Shown: positions 8,637 through 17,834 of the stretch, one piece after another
Numbering within the stretch: position 1 is the first letter of the stretch
Layout: each line of letters starts with the position of its first letter
Source of the DNA: Paenibacillus macquariensis
GTDB lineage: Bacteria > Bacillota > Bacilli > Paenibacillales > Paenibacillaceae
Direction: 5' to 3'
Length of the DNA stretch: 64,000 nt
Assembly (NCBI RefSeq): GCF_900156375.1
Contig: NZ_FTNK01000013.1
Coordinates: 62,001-126,000 of the forward strand
The notes under the pieces: model-generated
Databases searched by the model: none
What the model was told of the DNA's origin: nothing
The model's input: the letters and a program-made list of their open reading frames with translations, nothing else
Made by a program: the position numbers and the translations under genes

Positions 8637-9899
8637 ATGAAATACGATGTTATCGTTGTAGGCGGAGGTCCGTCAGGACTCATGGCCTGTGTTGCCGCTG
8701 GAAGTAAAGGTGCTTCCGTTCTACTACTTGATAAAGGTAATAAATTAGGACGTAAACTAGGGATATCTGGAGGCGGGCGTTGTAATGTAACGAATGCCAA
8801 AGAGACAGAAGATTTGATTGCCCATATTCCTGGGAATGGCCGTTTTCTCTATAGTGCATTCGGACATTTTAATAATCGTGATATTATGGATTTCTTCGAG
8901 GGTCTGGGGATTGCTTTGAAAGAAGAAGATCATGGAAGAATGTTTCCCGTAACAGATAAAGCTTCTAGCGTAGTTAATACGTTGCTAAGCAAAGTACAAG
9001 AGCTAGGCGTAAAGATCATGACTCATAGTCCGATCGCTGAAGTTCTCTACGAGAATGGACAGACCGTTGGCGTGAAGCTTATCTCAGGGGAGACATTTAA
9101 GTCTTCTAGCGTAATCGTTGCTACGGGAGGTAAATCTGTACCGCAGACTGGATCTACAGGAGACGGATATCCTTGGGCAGAGGCTGCTGGGCATACCATT
9201 ACAGAATTATATCCTACCGAGGTTCCAATCGTTTCCCAAGAGAAATGGATTCAAGATCGTGAATTACAGGGTCTCTCCCTTCGAGATGTAGAACTATCCG
9301 TATGGAACCCTAAAGGAAAAAACGTCATTCATCATCGAGGCGACTTTATCTTCACCCATTTCGGGATATCGGGTCCAATTGCGCTTCGTTGTAGCCAATT
9401 CATTCGTCAAGTTAAAATGAAATTTAACGTCCAGAAAGTCGAAATGTCCGTTGATCTATTCCCAGATTACTCTCCAACAGAACTCGATGCCCTTCTCAAA
9501 GAACGTCTAGAATCAGAGCCTAAGAAGGCGATCAAGAATGTTTTGAAGGGTACGTTATCTGAGCGGATGATTCCACTTCTCTTATCGAAAGCTGAATTAG
9601 ACGGAGATACAACTTACGCTCATTTGCAAAAAACACAATGGCTAGCTTTCTTAAGCGTATTAAAAAAATTCAGCTTCTACGTAACAGGAACAAAATCACT
9701 TGACGATGCTTTTGTTACAGGTGGCGGAGTTCATCTGAAAGAAATAAATCCCTCAACAATGGAATCGAAATTAATGCCGGGATTATTCTTTTGCGGAGAA
9801 ATTCTAGACATTCATGGCTACACAGGGGGATATAACATCACTGCTGCATTCTCTACTGGTTATACCGCAGGCATGCACGCAGCAAAAAGCTATTCGTGA
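8637..9899 (+). CDS. FAD-dependent oxidoreductase, HI0933/YhiN/YtfP family
   Basis: A 420-aa flavoprotein of uncertain reaction. The N-terminal dinucleotide-binding motif VIVVGGGPSGLMACVAA begins at residue 5, followed by KLGISGGGRCNVTN. The C-terminal FCGEILDIHGYTGGYN closes the FAD site. The gene has AAGGAG nine bases before the ATG. It is monocistronic and convergent with ecsB, with a shared terminator. Members were once linked to BaiN-type reductases; the true substrate cannot be inferred here. Confidence 0.9.
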   Translation: MKYDVIVVGGGPSGLMACVAAGSKGASVLLLDKGNKLGRKLGISGGGRCNVTNAKETEDLIAHIPGNGRFLYSAFGHFNNRDIMDFFEGLGIALKEEDHGRMFPVTDKASSVVNTLLSKVQELGVKIMTHSPIAEVLYENGQTVGVKLISGETFKSSSVIVATGGKSVPQTGSTGDGYPWAEAAGHTITELYPTEVPIVSQEKWIQDRELQGLSLRDVELSVWNPKGKNVIHHRGDFIFTHFGISGPIALRCSQFIRQVKMKFNVQKVEMSVDLFPDYSPTELDALLKERLESEPKKAIKNVLKGTLSERMIPLLLSKAELDGDTTYAHLQKTQWLAFLSVLKKFSFYVTGTKSLDDAFVTGGGVHLKEINPSTMESKLMPGLFFCGEILDIHGYTGGYNITAAFSTGYTAGMHAAKSYS

Positions 9900-10020
9900 A
9901 GGAACTACTAAGGAAATCAAGCCCCCCCTTCGAAAGAATAGTGGCTTAGGAGCTGAATGGGTCCTAAAGAAACGTTAGTGATTATCCTACACAACTGATG
10001 ATCATGCTAAAGGAATATAC

Positions 10021-10063
10021 AACAGCGGTAGTATAAAGGCCGAGTGCCTTATACTACCGCTGT
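10021..10063. terminator. Bidirectional terminator between the flavoprotein gene and ecsB
   Basis: AACAGCGGTAGTATAA pairs with TTATACTACCGCTGTT, with GGC/GCC inside. It abuts the ecsB stop codon and serves both convergent genes. Confidence 0.88.
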
Positions 10064-11346
10064 TTATTTATGGTTGGATAAGGTTAGGAATACCAATATG
10101 TAGCTAGTCAAACCATACAAAGTGATGACTAAAAGAGGAAGGAGTAGTATCCAACCCCAACCGAGATCCCACCAAGATAATGAAAAAGTGATCGACATGA
10201 TCACCGAAAATGGTAGGAGCATGGTACGAATGGCTACCACTCGCGCTTGTGAGATTATTTCCTCTGACCATGGAAGTAATGTAATCCATTCATCATTGAT
10301 AAAACTTATCCAATAACGATAATGCCAATAGGTAAACAATATGTATGTGGCTAACAATAACAGACATTTGATTATTATGGGTGGCCATATCATAGCTAAT
10401 AGACACACCCCTGTAAATTGTAAATAAAGCAACGATTGTTGTGGGTTACGGAATAATGCCTTTACAGCAGCACCGCTAGTCGTCTGTCCGCTGAACGGGA
10501 ACGATACAAATAAGGCGAAGTTCTGAACATCCACGTTTTAATTCTCGTCGCTCTAGGTTTGTCTACCGCTTGAGTAAGTATCAGGCTAGTAAATCTTATC
10601 CGCAGTTTATTATCCTCTTGTACATCATTCATGAATGTTCCCTGCATCTTTAACCTCACTCTAATCAATAGGATCACAGTGAATACTAGTAATAAAGAAA
10701 TCACAAATAACCAAAGTGGCTCAGCCCTCCACAGTAAAGAAACCTGCGTATATAGAAAACAAGGTGCTCCTACAGTAGGAATTAATAATAACGTCCGTCT
10801 CCATCCTATATAATTCACACTTACCAAATGACGAATCCAAGCAACAGTCCAACCCATCGTAATTGACAATAACAAATAACTTGTAGCCTCTACGGTACTC
10901 ATGTCTAGTCGTTGTACCAAGAACGGCAATAGAACGACAAACCCTAACGTAATCATGATCCCGATCATCGTCATGCTATATATCGCTCCGCGCAGCATAA
11001 TGCCAGACATGAAACGCTTAGCCATACGAATGAATAACACGTCCCCCTCTTGAACGAAGAGAAGTATGCTCGCTCTGTAAATAATCAGCAACATAAGCGA
11101 TGGAAATATACCCGCAGGAAGAGCTTCGCTAAAGCTAGGTAATCCCTCTACCCATAATCCGTAATATAATCGTGCGGACAATAAAACACCTGGAATAAGA
11201 AGATAGAGCCATACGGTCCAATCCGAAATGGAACGAAAAACAGAAGCCTGACTTCGGAAGTACTCCTTCAAACGCCGCCAAAAAAGGGCGCCTGCTCCTC
11301 TGAACTGATAGTCCCTCCTTGACTTCATCTTCATGCCCCCTTCCAT
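10064..11346 (-). pseudogene. ecsB: EcsB-like ABC transporter permease, disrupted by a frameshift
   Basis: EcsB is the membrane partner of the EcsA ATPase; the pair affects secretion, competence and intramembrane proteolysis in Bacillus. Here the product is split. The first part (11346 to 10462) has several membrane helices and ends KTWMFRTSPYLYRSRSADRR followed by an abrupt stop. The second frame resumes with AAVKALFRNPQQSLLYLQF and ends at 10064. Adding one G near 10473-10476 would give LAGAAVKALF and a protein of about 427 aa, near the normal EcsB length (about 400). I see no slippery heptamer, so a real 1-bp deletion or a sequencing error in a G-run is likelier than programmed frameshifting. 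The start overlaps the ecsA stop by one base (TAATG), showing translational coupling. Confidence 0.8.
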
Positions 11347-12086
11347 TACATCAACCTATCGAAACATTCAAATAACGAAGCTTCCTCTGGTTGCCCGGCA
11401 GTTATCCGAATGTCCTCTAACGTCCCTTGCGCAACCATTTTCCCATCTGAGATCATGATAAAGGTGTCACAGATTTTCTCTGCTGTGTCCAGCACATGCG
11501 TCGACATCAACACCCCTGCACCTCGTTCCCGCTCTTCTTCAAGTAAACGAAGGAAATCCTTCGTTGCTCGAGGATCCAACCCAATAAAAGGTTCATCTAC
11601 AATATAAATATCAGGCTTCGCCAGAAAGCCAATCATCAACATCATCTTTTGCTTCATCCCTTTAGAGAAACCCGCAGGTAATAGATCGCGCGACTGACTC
11701 ATACCAAAACGCGTGAGCAGTTCTTCTGCATGTTCAACAAAATCTTCATACGCTATTTCATAGGCTGCAGCTGCAAGATCCAAGTGTTCCCATAACGTTA
11801 AGTCCTCATAAAATATAGGTTGCTCTGGAATATATGCATATGTACCTGAACTACCTCCAATGGATACCTTCGCCTTCACATGTTTCAGAAGTCCAAGTAT
11901 AGCTTTAATGGTAGTACTCTTGCCTGCACCATTGGGTCCAATAATTCCTAATAACTCACCTTTTCTCACCTGAAAACAGATGTCTGAAATGCAGGGGATC
12001 CCCCCGCCATATCCCGCTTCTTCAATGCTAACTTCTAACACCAAATTCAAGTCCATTTCATCATTTACATCTATACTTATCGCCAA
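11346..12086 (-). CDS. ecsA: ABC transporter ATP-binding protein EcsA
   Basis: ATPase subunit of the Ecs transporter. The 246-aa product has Walker A GIIGPNGAGKSTT (about residue 49), Q-loop PEQPIFYEDLTLWEH, signature FSKGMKQKMML, Walker B DIYIVDEPFIGLD and the H-loop STHVLDTAEK. It starts at a TTG at 12086 with AAGGAG nine bases upstream. The 1-base overlap with ecsB marks a two-gene operon. If ecsB is truly broken, EcsA would lack its normal membrane partner. Confidence 0.9.
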   Translation of the reverse strand: MAISIDVNDEMDLNLVLEVSIEEAGYGGGIPCISDICFQVRKGELLGIIGPNGAGKSTTIKAILGLLKHVKAKVSIGGSSGTYAYIPEQPIFYEDLTLWEHLDLAAAAYEIAYEDFVEHAEELLTRFGMSQSRDLLPAGFSKGMKQKMMLMIGFLAKPDIYIVDEPFIGLDPRATKDFLRLLEEERERGAGVLMSTHVLDTAEKICDTFIMISDGKMVAQGTLEDIRITAGQPEEASLFECFDRLM

Positions 12087-12501
12087 GAAGATCTTCTCCT
12101 TCTATTAGAAGTGCCACGTATTCGTACAGTAGCAATCTACCTTAAGTTCGATATATCAATACCCTACTACTAGCTTCATTCTTTAAATACCATAGATACT
12201 ACAAAAAGTTTCATATACATGAGATTTTTCATGAAAGGGACAGCTCTTGTACATCTTCGATTTGGAAACATATCTATAGGATATGATATGAAGGATTACC
12301 CTCCATCGGTCTCGAGAATGAATTAGGAGTTATTCCCAATAATCGTTTTATTTGGAGCCTCGAGGGGAAAAACTTTTATTTTTAAATATTAAAAGCATTG
12401 TAATTGTGACAAATCACATGTCCATGCGTGCATCACTTCGCTTAAAATGAATACAACATCATCAAATTCATCCATTTATGAATATAAAGGCGGTGAGAAG
12501 C
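12087..12501. other. Divergent intergenic region between ecsA and the marR-type gene
   Basis: This gap carries the promoters of two divergent genes. TGTGA-CAAA-TCACA (12405-12418) is a 5-4-5 inverted repeat about 85 bp before the MarR start and is a candidate operator for it. I see no further gene. Confidence 0.4.
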
Positions 12502-12975
12502 TTGATTCAAATCCAAGAAGTCGAAGTCGATACCCAAATTTCTCTTCATTTGTATCGTGTATTTGCCAAATCATTCAAAAGTGTAAATGAACATGCCGTA
12601 ACTGGCAGCAAAATTGAAGGCTTCAATCCAACAGCCTTCGCTGTTATGGAGGTTCTTTACTACAAAGGGGCTCAGCCCATTCAACAGATTGGTGCAAAAC
12701 TGTTACTACAGAGTGGAAATGTCACATATGTTATAGATAAATTAGAAGAACGCGGGTTCCTTCGTCGCAGACCTTGTCCTACCGATCGACGTGTTATATT
12801 CGCAGAACTTACTTCTGAAGGCGAACAACTGATGAACGACCTGTATCCTAAATTCTCCGAACGAATTCACCGAGCACTAAGCGGATTAAATGCCGAGGAG
12901 AAATGCCAAATGATCTCTCTTCTCAAAAAAATGGGCATTCAAGCTGAACGTCTATCTCCCTCGTCGAGGAAGTAA
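12502..12975 (+). CDS. MarR family transcriptional regulator
   Basis: A winged-helix repressor of 157 aa. The recognition region is IGAKLLLQSGNVTYVIDKLEERGFLRRRPCPTDR (shown in part; about residues 72-105), followed by the wing. A Cys lies in RRRPCPTDRR, the position of the usual wing DRR motif. The first ATG (12478) has no ribosome binding site, whereas AAGGCGGTGA is well spaced before a TTG at 12502, so the TTG is chosen. It resembles MhqR/YusO-type regulators of stress or efflux genes. The convergent DHA2 exporter is the obvious nearby target, by inference. Confidence 0.85.
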   Translation: MIQIQEVEVDTQISLHLYRVFAKSFKSVNEHAVTGSKIEGFNPTAFAVMEVLYYKGAQPIQQIGAKLLLQSGNVTYVIDKLEERGFLRRRPCPTDRRVIFAELTSEGEQLMNDLYPKFSERIHRALSGLNAEEKCQMISLLKKMGIQAERLSPSSRK

Positions 12976-13035
12976 CAAGTTACAATTATTAAAAAGGCAT
13001 AACGTACAACGTATCCTAATTATATGTTGATAAAA

Positions 13036-13071
13036 AAGCTCCAACGCCACTTTCAAGTGATGTTGGAGCTT
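13036..13071. terminator. Bidirectional terminator between the marR-type gene and the MFS exporter
   Basis: AAGCTCCAAC..CACTT pairs with AGTG..GTTGGAGCTT, with A-rich and T-rich flanks, between convergent genes. Confidence 0.88.
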
Positions 13072-13106
13072 CTTTGTCATGTATCGTAATAATCATTCAT
13101 TTCCTT

Positions 13107-14615
13107 TTAATTCTTCGTAACCATTGCCTCTTCTTCAGAAGAAGGTGCCTTATTCTTAAATCTAGTCATCACTAGCATACTAATAATAGAAATGACAGCC
13201 ATTATGATAAAGAGCGAATGCAAGCTTCCTTCTAAAACAGAACGCATACTAAGCCATAGAGACTCCGCAATACTCTTACTTTCTTCAGGTGAAAGTAGCT
13301 TATTTATGTCGTCTTGAGACACGTTTTCTGTTCCTGGTGTATCTTTTAACAAGACTGCTATTTTTATATTAATCCATGAACCAAAAGCGGCTACACCAAT
13401 CGTCTGACCCAAAGAACGAATAAATGAGTTGAGGGCCGTTGAGGAACCACGTAGATTATACCCAACAGAAGACTGTGCAATAATCGTAAATACCGTCGAG
13501 GTATATCCAAAGCCAATCCCATAAATAAAGGTTAGTAGCAATAAGATCAAATTAGATGTCTCACCCGTCATCATGGCCATTCCTATTGCACTGACGACAA
13601 TAGCGAAAACCCCGATCAACGTTGTCTTTCGTGTTCCTGCCGTGAGTAACATTTTCCCACCTGCAATAGACCCCAGTACCCACCCTATCGACATTGGTGC
13701 TAAAGCAAGACCTGAGAAAGTCGCATTCTTACCCAAGACACCCTGAATCCACAACGGAGTATACGTTGTAATCCCAATCAAGAGCGAACTAATAAGTAGA
13801 TTGGCTACAGAGGATACTGCAATGTCCCGAATTCGAAAAAGCTGAAGCGGAAGCATAGGCTCTTCGGCTTTTCTTTCCACAATAAGAAACAATGCAAGGA
13901 ATACAACAGCAATGACCATACATCCAATTAATAAGGGCGAGTTCCAATCATAATATTGCCCTCCCGTAGCCATTGTGAACAAAAGTGCCGTCACGCCAAT
14001 TGTAAATGTAAGTGCTCCAGCTACGTCTACTTTAGCTTTCTTAGTCACCGTATGTTTCGGTAGATAACGCATAATAAGTATGATGGACACTAATCCGAAC
14101 GGCACATTAAATCCAAATATCCAGCGCCAGCTCCAATAATCAACAAAATAACCGCCAAGTAACGGTCCAATTAAAGAGGATATACCCCAGATAGAACTAA
14201 TGAGTGCTTGAACCTTGGTACGTTGTTCTAATGGATAGATATCTCCAATAATCGTAAAGGCTACGGGAACGATAGCCCCTGCACCAATCCCTTGAATTGC
14301 GCGAAATATGATAAGCTGCTCCATATTCTGAGATAATCCACAGAGTAATGATCCCAGGATAAAAATGATGGATCCCACGATAAACACCGGTTTACGCCCA
14401 TATATGTCACTGATTTTACCGAAAATCGGTGTGGTTACAGCCATCGTTAAAAGATAAGCTGTAAATATCCAGCTCATAAGTTGCATTCCACCGAAATGAC
14501 TTACAATAGCTGGTCCAGCTGGTCCAGTAACGGTTCCTTCAATGGCTGACATGAAAGTTGAGAGCAAAAGACCCGCTAAAATAAAATTACGTTTAATATT
14601 TACTGATGGATTCAC
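13107..14615 (-). CDS. DHA2-type multidrug MFS exporter (14 TM)
   Basis: A 502-aa proton-driven exporter of the EmrB/QacA branch. Motif A is GKISDIYGRKPVF (about residue 68), motif B lies in IIFRAIQGIGAGAIVP, and the antiporter motif C region is IGPLLGGYFVDYW. About 14 hydrophobic helices run throughout, with a loop before the last helix. It starts at GTG (14615) with an AAGG-type site upstream. It is convergent with a MarR gene, a common arrangement for regulator and pump. The substrate is unknown. Confidence 0.88.
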   Translation of the reverse strand: MNPSVNIKRNFILAGLLLSTFMSAIEGTVTGPAGPAIVSHFGGMQLMSWIFTAYLLTMAVTTPIFGKISDIYGRKPVFIVGSIIFILGSLLCGLSQNMEQLIIFRAIQGIGAGAIVPVAFTIIGDIYPLEQRTKVQALISSIWGISSLIGPLLGGYFVDYWSWRWIFGFNVPFGLVSIILIMRYLPKHTVTKKAKVDVAGALTFTIGVTALLFTMATGGQYYDWNSPLLIGCMVIAVVFLALFLIVERKAEEPMLPLQLFRIRDIAVSSVANLLISSLLIGITTYTPLWIQGVLGKNATFSGLALAPMSIGWVLGSIAGGKMLLTAGTRKTTLIGVFAIVVSAIGMAMMTGETSNLILLLLTFIYGIGFGYTSTVFTIIAQSSVGYNLRGSSTALNSFIRSLGQTIGVAAFGSWINIKIAVLLKDTPGTENVSQDDINKLLSPEESKSIAESLWLSMRSVLEGSLHSLFIIMAVISIISMLVMTRFKNKAPSSEEEAMVTKN

Positions 14616-14765
14616 GGATGTAATTCCTTTCTAATGTTCAGTGTAACGATACGCTTCTTGTATTTTACCGTAAATCTTACATGAATGCATACCACTATTT
14701 GTTAATTATTTGGATGTGAACGATTAGGAAGGACTGTATATTAACGATTTCGTAGTCGACCTACT

Positions 14766-16367
14766 TCATTGTAATTCCCCATGATGTAGCTGAAGGACGA
14801 AGGAGGTATCTCTTGCCACTAGATTAGGATCATGCGTGATCATGAGTAATGCCGTCCCGTGTTTTACCCTCTCACGACAAAGAGCTAGAATGCGTTCCGC
14901 AGCAGCATAGTCAATGCCAGATGTAGGTTCGTCTAGAATAACTAACTTCTTCGGGATGACGAATTGACATACAACACTTAAAATCCGCTTCTCGCCCTGA
15001 CTCAGTAAATATGGTGAATCATGGCGTCTTCCGAGTAGACCCGCAGCTTCTAACATTTGTTCAGCTGACGCCACTTCCTGTGCCGTCAACGCAGTATGCC
15101 TATGTCTCCTGGATCTATAGCCATATGTCACTTCATCCCAGACAGAGTGTGTAACGAATTGATGCTCAGGTTGCTGAAATACATATCCAATATCCTCAGC
15201 TAGATCAGCAACGGACAAGCCTGCAATATCTTTACCACCCCAGAATATGCTGTGACGTGGAACGCGAATAAGTCCCATTAATAACCGACTTAGCGTGGAT
15301 TTACCCGACCCATTCTCCCCAACCAAGATGCCCCAGTCTCCAGGCTGTAATGTAAAACTAACCTCTCGTAGAACTTGCTGTCCACCGGGATACGTATAAC
15401 TTAATTTATGAAGTTGTAATAGCGCAGTAGCGCCCTCCTTGCTAGGTAAATCGACGGTTGTGAAAGGGTTCGTGATATAGGAAGCACCCTTGTCGGGTGA
15501 GGAAACGTCTGTGGGATGCTTCGTAGTATCGAAAACACCCGTGTCGGGTGATGAAGCATCTGCGATGTGCTGCGCGGAAGTAGCTGCGATGTGCTGCGCG
15601 GAAGTAGCTGCTGCCCCCTCCGGGGTTGGCAGCAGACCAAGCAGCACCAGCTGCTCCGCATGCTTGCGCAGCAGTTCCTGCGGTGGGCCGTCGAGGACAA
15701 CGGCCCCACCCTGCAAGACGATGACGCGCTCCGCTGCACGCGCGACATCGTCGAATCGGCCGGACGTGTTAATCACCGTCCGACCCTGTTCGTGCAAGCT
15801 TGCACATACTTGCACGAACTGCACTTGCGCCGCGCCGTCGAGGCTCGCGGCGCAGTCGTCGAAGACGAACAGCCGCGGCTCAAGCGCAAGCACCGCGGCT
15901 GTGGCGGCCCGCTGGCGTTGGCCGCCTGAGAGTTCTCGCACCCGCGCGTAGCGGTGCGAGGTTAGGCCCACCGCCGCTAGCGAAGCGCTTATGCGGCGGG
16001 CTATATCTGCGGGGGGAACCCGCAGATTCTCGGGCCCGAAGGCAACGTCGGCTTCGACGTTGCCCTGCACGAGCTGCGCGTCGGCGTCTTGGAAGACGAC
16101 GCCGACGCGTTCAGCGATGTCCGCAATAGAAGCATATGCAGGATCTATTGCTTCTATTGAGACGATTCCTTCCCTATGCCCTCCACCACTTCGGGGCAAA
16201 TAGCCATTCAATAGTTGGCATAACGTCGACTTGCCACTGCCTCCTGGTCCAATGATAGCTGCCCATTGTCCATTAGGAATGGATAGTGTTATGTCCTTTA
16301 TTATAGGTTTGGAATCACCCTCATACGTATAGGATAATCCATCAAGATTAATGACTCCCTGTAACAT
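14766..16367 (-). CDS. ykoD: ECF transporter double ATPase (YkoD/CbiO-type fusion)
   Basis: Energises vitamin uptake by an ECF transporter. The 533-aa protein fuses two ABC domains (about 5-230 and 310-533). Domain 1 has Walker A GPGGSGKST and signature LSGGQRQR, but its Walker B reads VFDDCAASLD, where Glu normally follows Asp, and the H-loop histidine is replaced (NTSGRFDD). Domain 2 has Walker A GENGSGKST, signature LSQGEKR, Walker B VILDEPTSGID and H-loop ITHD. One of the two ATP sites therefore looks degenerate. The linker (about 250-310) is built from repeats, including ATSAQHIA twice. Positions 15545-16125 are visibly much richer in G+C than the rest of the window. The start overlaps the S-component gene by 20 bp. 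Confidence 0.88.
   Translation of the reverse strand: MLQGVINLDGLSYTYEGDSKPIIKDITLSIPNGQWAAIIGPGGSGKSTLCQLLNGYLPRSGGGHREGIVSIEAIDPAYASIADIAERVGVVFQDADAQLVQGNVEADVAFGPENLRVPPADIARRISASLAAVGLTSHRYARVRELSGGQRQRAATAAVLALEPRLFVFDDCAASLDGAAQVQFVQVCASLHEQGRTVINTSGRFDDVARAAERVIVLQGGAVVLDGPPQELLRKHAEQLVLLGLLPTPEGAAATSAQHIAATSAQHIADASSPDTGVFDTTKHPTDVSSPDKGASYITNPFTTVDLPSKEGATALLQLHKLSYTYPGGQQVLREVSFTLQPGDWGILVGENGSGKSTLSRLLMGLIRVPRHSIFWGGKDIAGLSVADLAEDIGYVFQQPEHQFVTHSVWDEVTYGYRSRRHRHTALTAQEVASAEQMLEAAGLLGRRHDSPYLLSQGEKRILSVVCQFVIPKKLVILDEPTSGIDYAAAERILALCRERVKHGTALLMITHDPNLVARDTSFVLQLHHGELQ
15561..15608. repeat. 24-bp perfect tandem repeat in the ykoD linker
   Basis: Two adjacent identical 24-bp units (15561-15584 and 15585-15608) encode an 8-residue repeat, ATSAQHIA, on the minus strand. 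The reading frame is kept. Further imperfect units (DASSPDTG, DVSSPDKG) lie beside it at about 15480-15560. Confidence 0.9.
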
Positions 16368-16965
16368 AAGATGTTTCCTCTTTCTTAATTTTGTAGCGCC
16401 GAAGTAGCCCTGTCCGCTCTAAGCTATCTCCAAGCAACTTCGTCATAAGACCACATAATAGCATCCCACTTAACACCCGTACGACTAATGCAATGGTCAG
16501 TACCTCCCAACCCCATGCCGTATATCCAAACATATACGCCGCACAAAGGAACCAGATGGGCACCATCGCACCACCTACGAACATAAGAGCACTTATTCCC
16601 CATCTTTTATATCGAAATAATGCAAACATCACTTCAGCAACAACCATGTAACATAGTGCAGCTACGATCGCTGCAGTAATCCCGTAACTCGTACCTATGA
16701 AACATTGAATCGTTCCACCGATACCATATGTAATGATAGCTGTACCTGGTTTACGAATAATATAATAGGCCAACAGCCCATAAATCATATATAACCCTAC
16801 GATTGTCGCTGTTGCAATTGGCCCGCCTGCACTATTCAAAATTTTGTTGATAAACGATAAATAAAAAGTCATGACTGCGTTAGCCGTCGCAAGCATCGCC
16901 ATTAGCACAATTTCCACTGTTGTAAATGCTTCGCGTTTCCAATTCAAAAAAGAGAACTTACTCAA
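16348..16965 (-). CDS. ykoE: ECF transporter S component, YkoE family
   Basis: Membrane substrate-binding subunit of about 205 aa with five or six helices; the B. subtilis YkoEDC system is predicted to take up thiamine or its hydroxymethylpyrimidine part. Typical is the small-residue-rich core ILNSAGGPIATATIVGLYMI. The start is uncertain: no ATG fits. The frame is open to a TTG at 17049, but AAGGAG lies just before a CTG (16971) and a TTG (16965), which would place the first residues right before helix 1 as in the family. It sits between the T component and the ATPase in one operon. No thiamine riboswitch is visible upstream. Confidence 0.75.
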   Translation of the reverse strand: MSKFSFLNWKREAFTTVEIVLMAMLATANAVMTFYLSFINKILNSAGGPIATATIVGLYMIYGLLAYYIIRKPGTAIITYGIGGTIQCFIGTSYGITAAIVAALCYMVVAEVMFALFRYKRWGISALMFVGGAMVPIWFLCAAYMFGYTAWGWEVLTIALVVRVLSGMLLCGLMTKLLGDSLERTGLLRRYKIKKEETSYVTGSH

Positions 16966-17060
16966 ATCCAGATCAGCTCCTTCGTATGTAAACAAGAGAG
17001 TATCATTACCTCTCACGTTATTTTTACACGATGAACCCGCCAACGTCAACCATTATGAAT

Positions 17061-17834
17061 TTATAAGTTAACGTTATAAGTGAACCACAACAATCCACTT
17101 GTAATCAGAATCCCTAGGATCGCCAGTATACGTCCCTTTTGAACTGGCATAAGAGGTCTTAAGTAGGTCCGATCAGGATAAGCTCCGAATCCTTTGGACT
17201 CCATCGCAGCAGCGGTCTGTTGCACACGTCGAATCGAATTATATAAAACAGCAGACGTTAGCGTTGTCCACCATGACCACCGCCCCCGTAGACCTCTTCC
17301 TTGTCTTCCGCCTCTGATATGATGTGCAGCTGAAATACTGCGACCTTCTTCTTGCAATAATGGGAGAAATGTAAGTGCCATTGAAATACCAAATGCGAAT
17401 CGATATGGAATACGTAAAACCTGCGTTAACGACGATACTAAGTCTTGCGGATCCGTTGTCTTAATATATACATACGAAGTCAAAAACAGCGTAAACATTC
17501 GAAGGCTAACCGAACCGGCCATATCCATCCCTTCCATCGTAATGGACAACTTCCCAATCTCCAACAACTGCGTGGTCCCCGGTGCAGTAAACACTGTAAT
17601 GATGAACAAAGGCACTACAAAGACTATCAAGAAGGAAAGTGCCTTCCATTGTCCACCCCACGTTATCCCCGCTGCGAATCGAGCAGTCACCATACTAAAC
17701 AACAATAGACCTGCCTGTTCTGTTGACGTCTGAAATCGAGTAGCGAGTATCGCGATGCACAGAATTAACACTAACTTACTAAGTGGATCAATTCGTTGTA
17801 ACCATGATTGTCCATGAGCATACGGGATGATCAT
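17061..17834 (-). CDS. ykoC: ECF transporter T component (YkoC-type EcfT)
   Basis: The 257-aa scaffold membrane subunit couples ATP hydrolysis to the S component. It has five or six helices and the two cytoplasmic coupling motifs in recognisable form: AAHHIRGGR (about residue 168) and AMESKGFGAY (about residue 214). The gene begins inside the stop of the upstream GNAT gene (4-bp overlap) and is followed within about 100 bp by the S component, so all are co-transcribed. Confidence 0.85.
   Translation of the reverse strand: MIIPYAHGQSWLQRIDPLSKLVLILCIAILATRFQTSTEQAGLLLFSMVTARFAAGITWGGQWKALSFLIVFVVPLFIITVFTAPGTTQLLEIGKLSITMEGMDMAGSVSLRMFTLFLTSYVYIKTTDPQDLVSSLTQVLRIPYRFAFGISMALTFLPLLQEEGRSISAAHHIRGGRQGRGLRGRWSWWTTLTSAVLYNSIRRVQQTAAAMESKGFGAYPDRTYLRPLMPVQKGRILAILGILITSGLLWFTYNVNL

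Noticed and set aside
10462..10534. Programmed -1 ribosomal frameshifting in ecsB
   Set aside because: No X-XXY-YYZ slippery heptamer or obvious downstream pseudoknot was seen at the overlap; a one-base lesion is simpler.
12478..12501. ATG start for the MarR gene
   Set aside because: No ribosome binding site precedes it, while AAGGCGGTGA is correctly spaced before the TTG at 12502.
15401..16203. Several long reading frames on both strands inside the GC-rich part of ykoD (e.g. 15490-15951, 15567-15929, 15800-16129)
   Set aside because: High G+C lowers stop frequency by chance; these frames are low-complexity, rich in Arg, Ala and Ser, lack ribosome binding sites and lie opposite or within a clear ABC ATPase.
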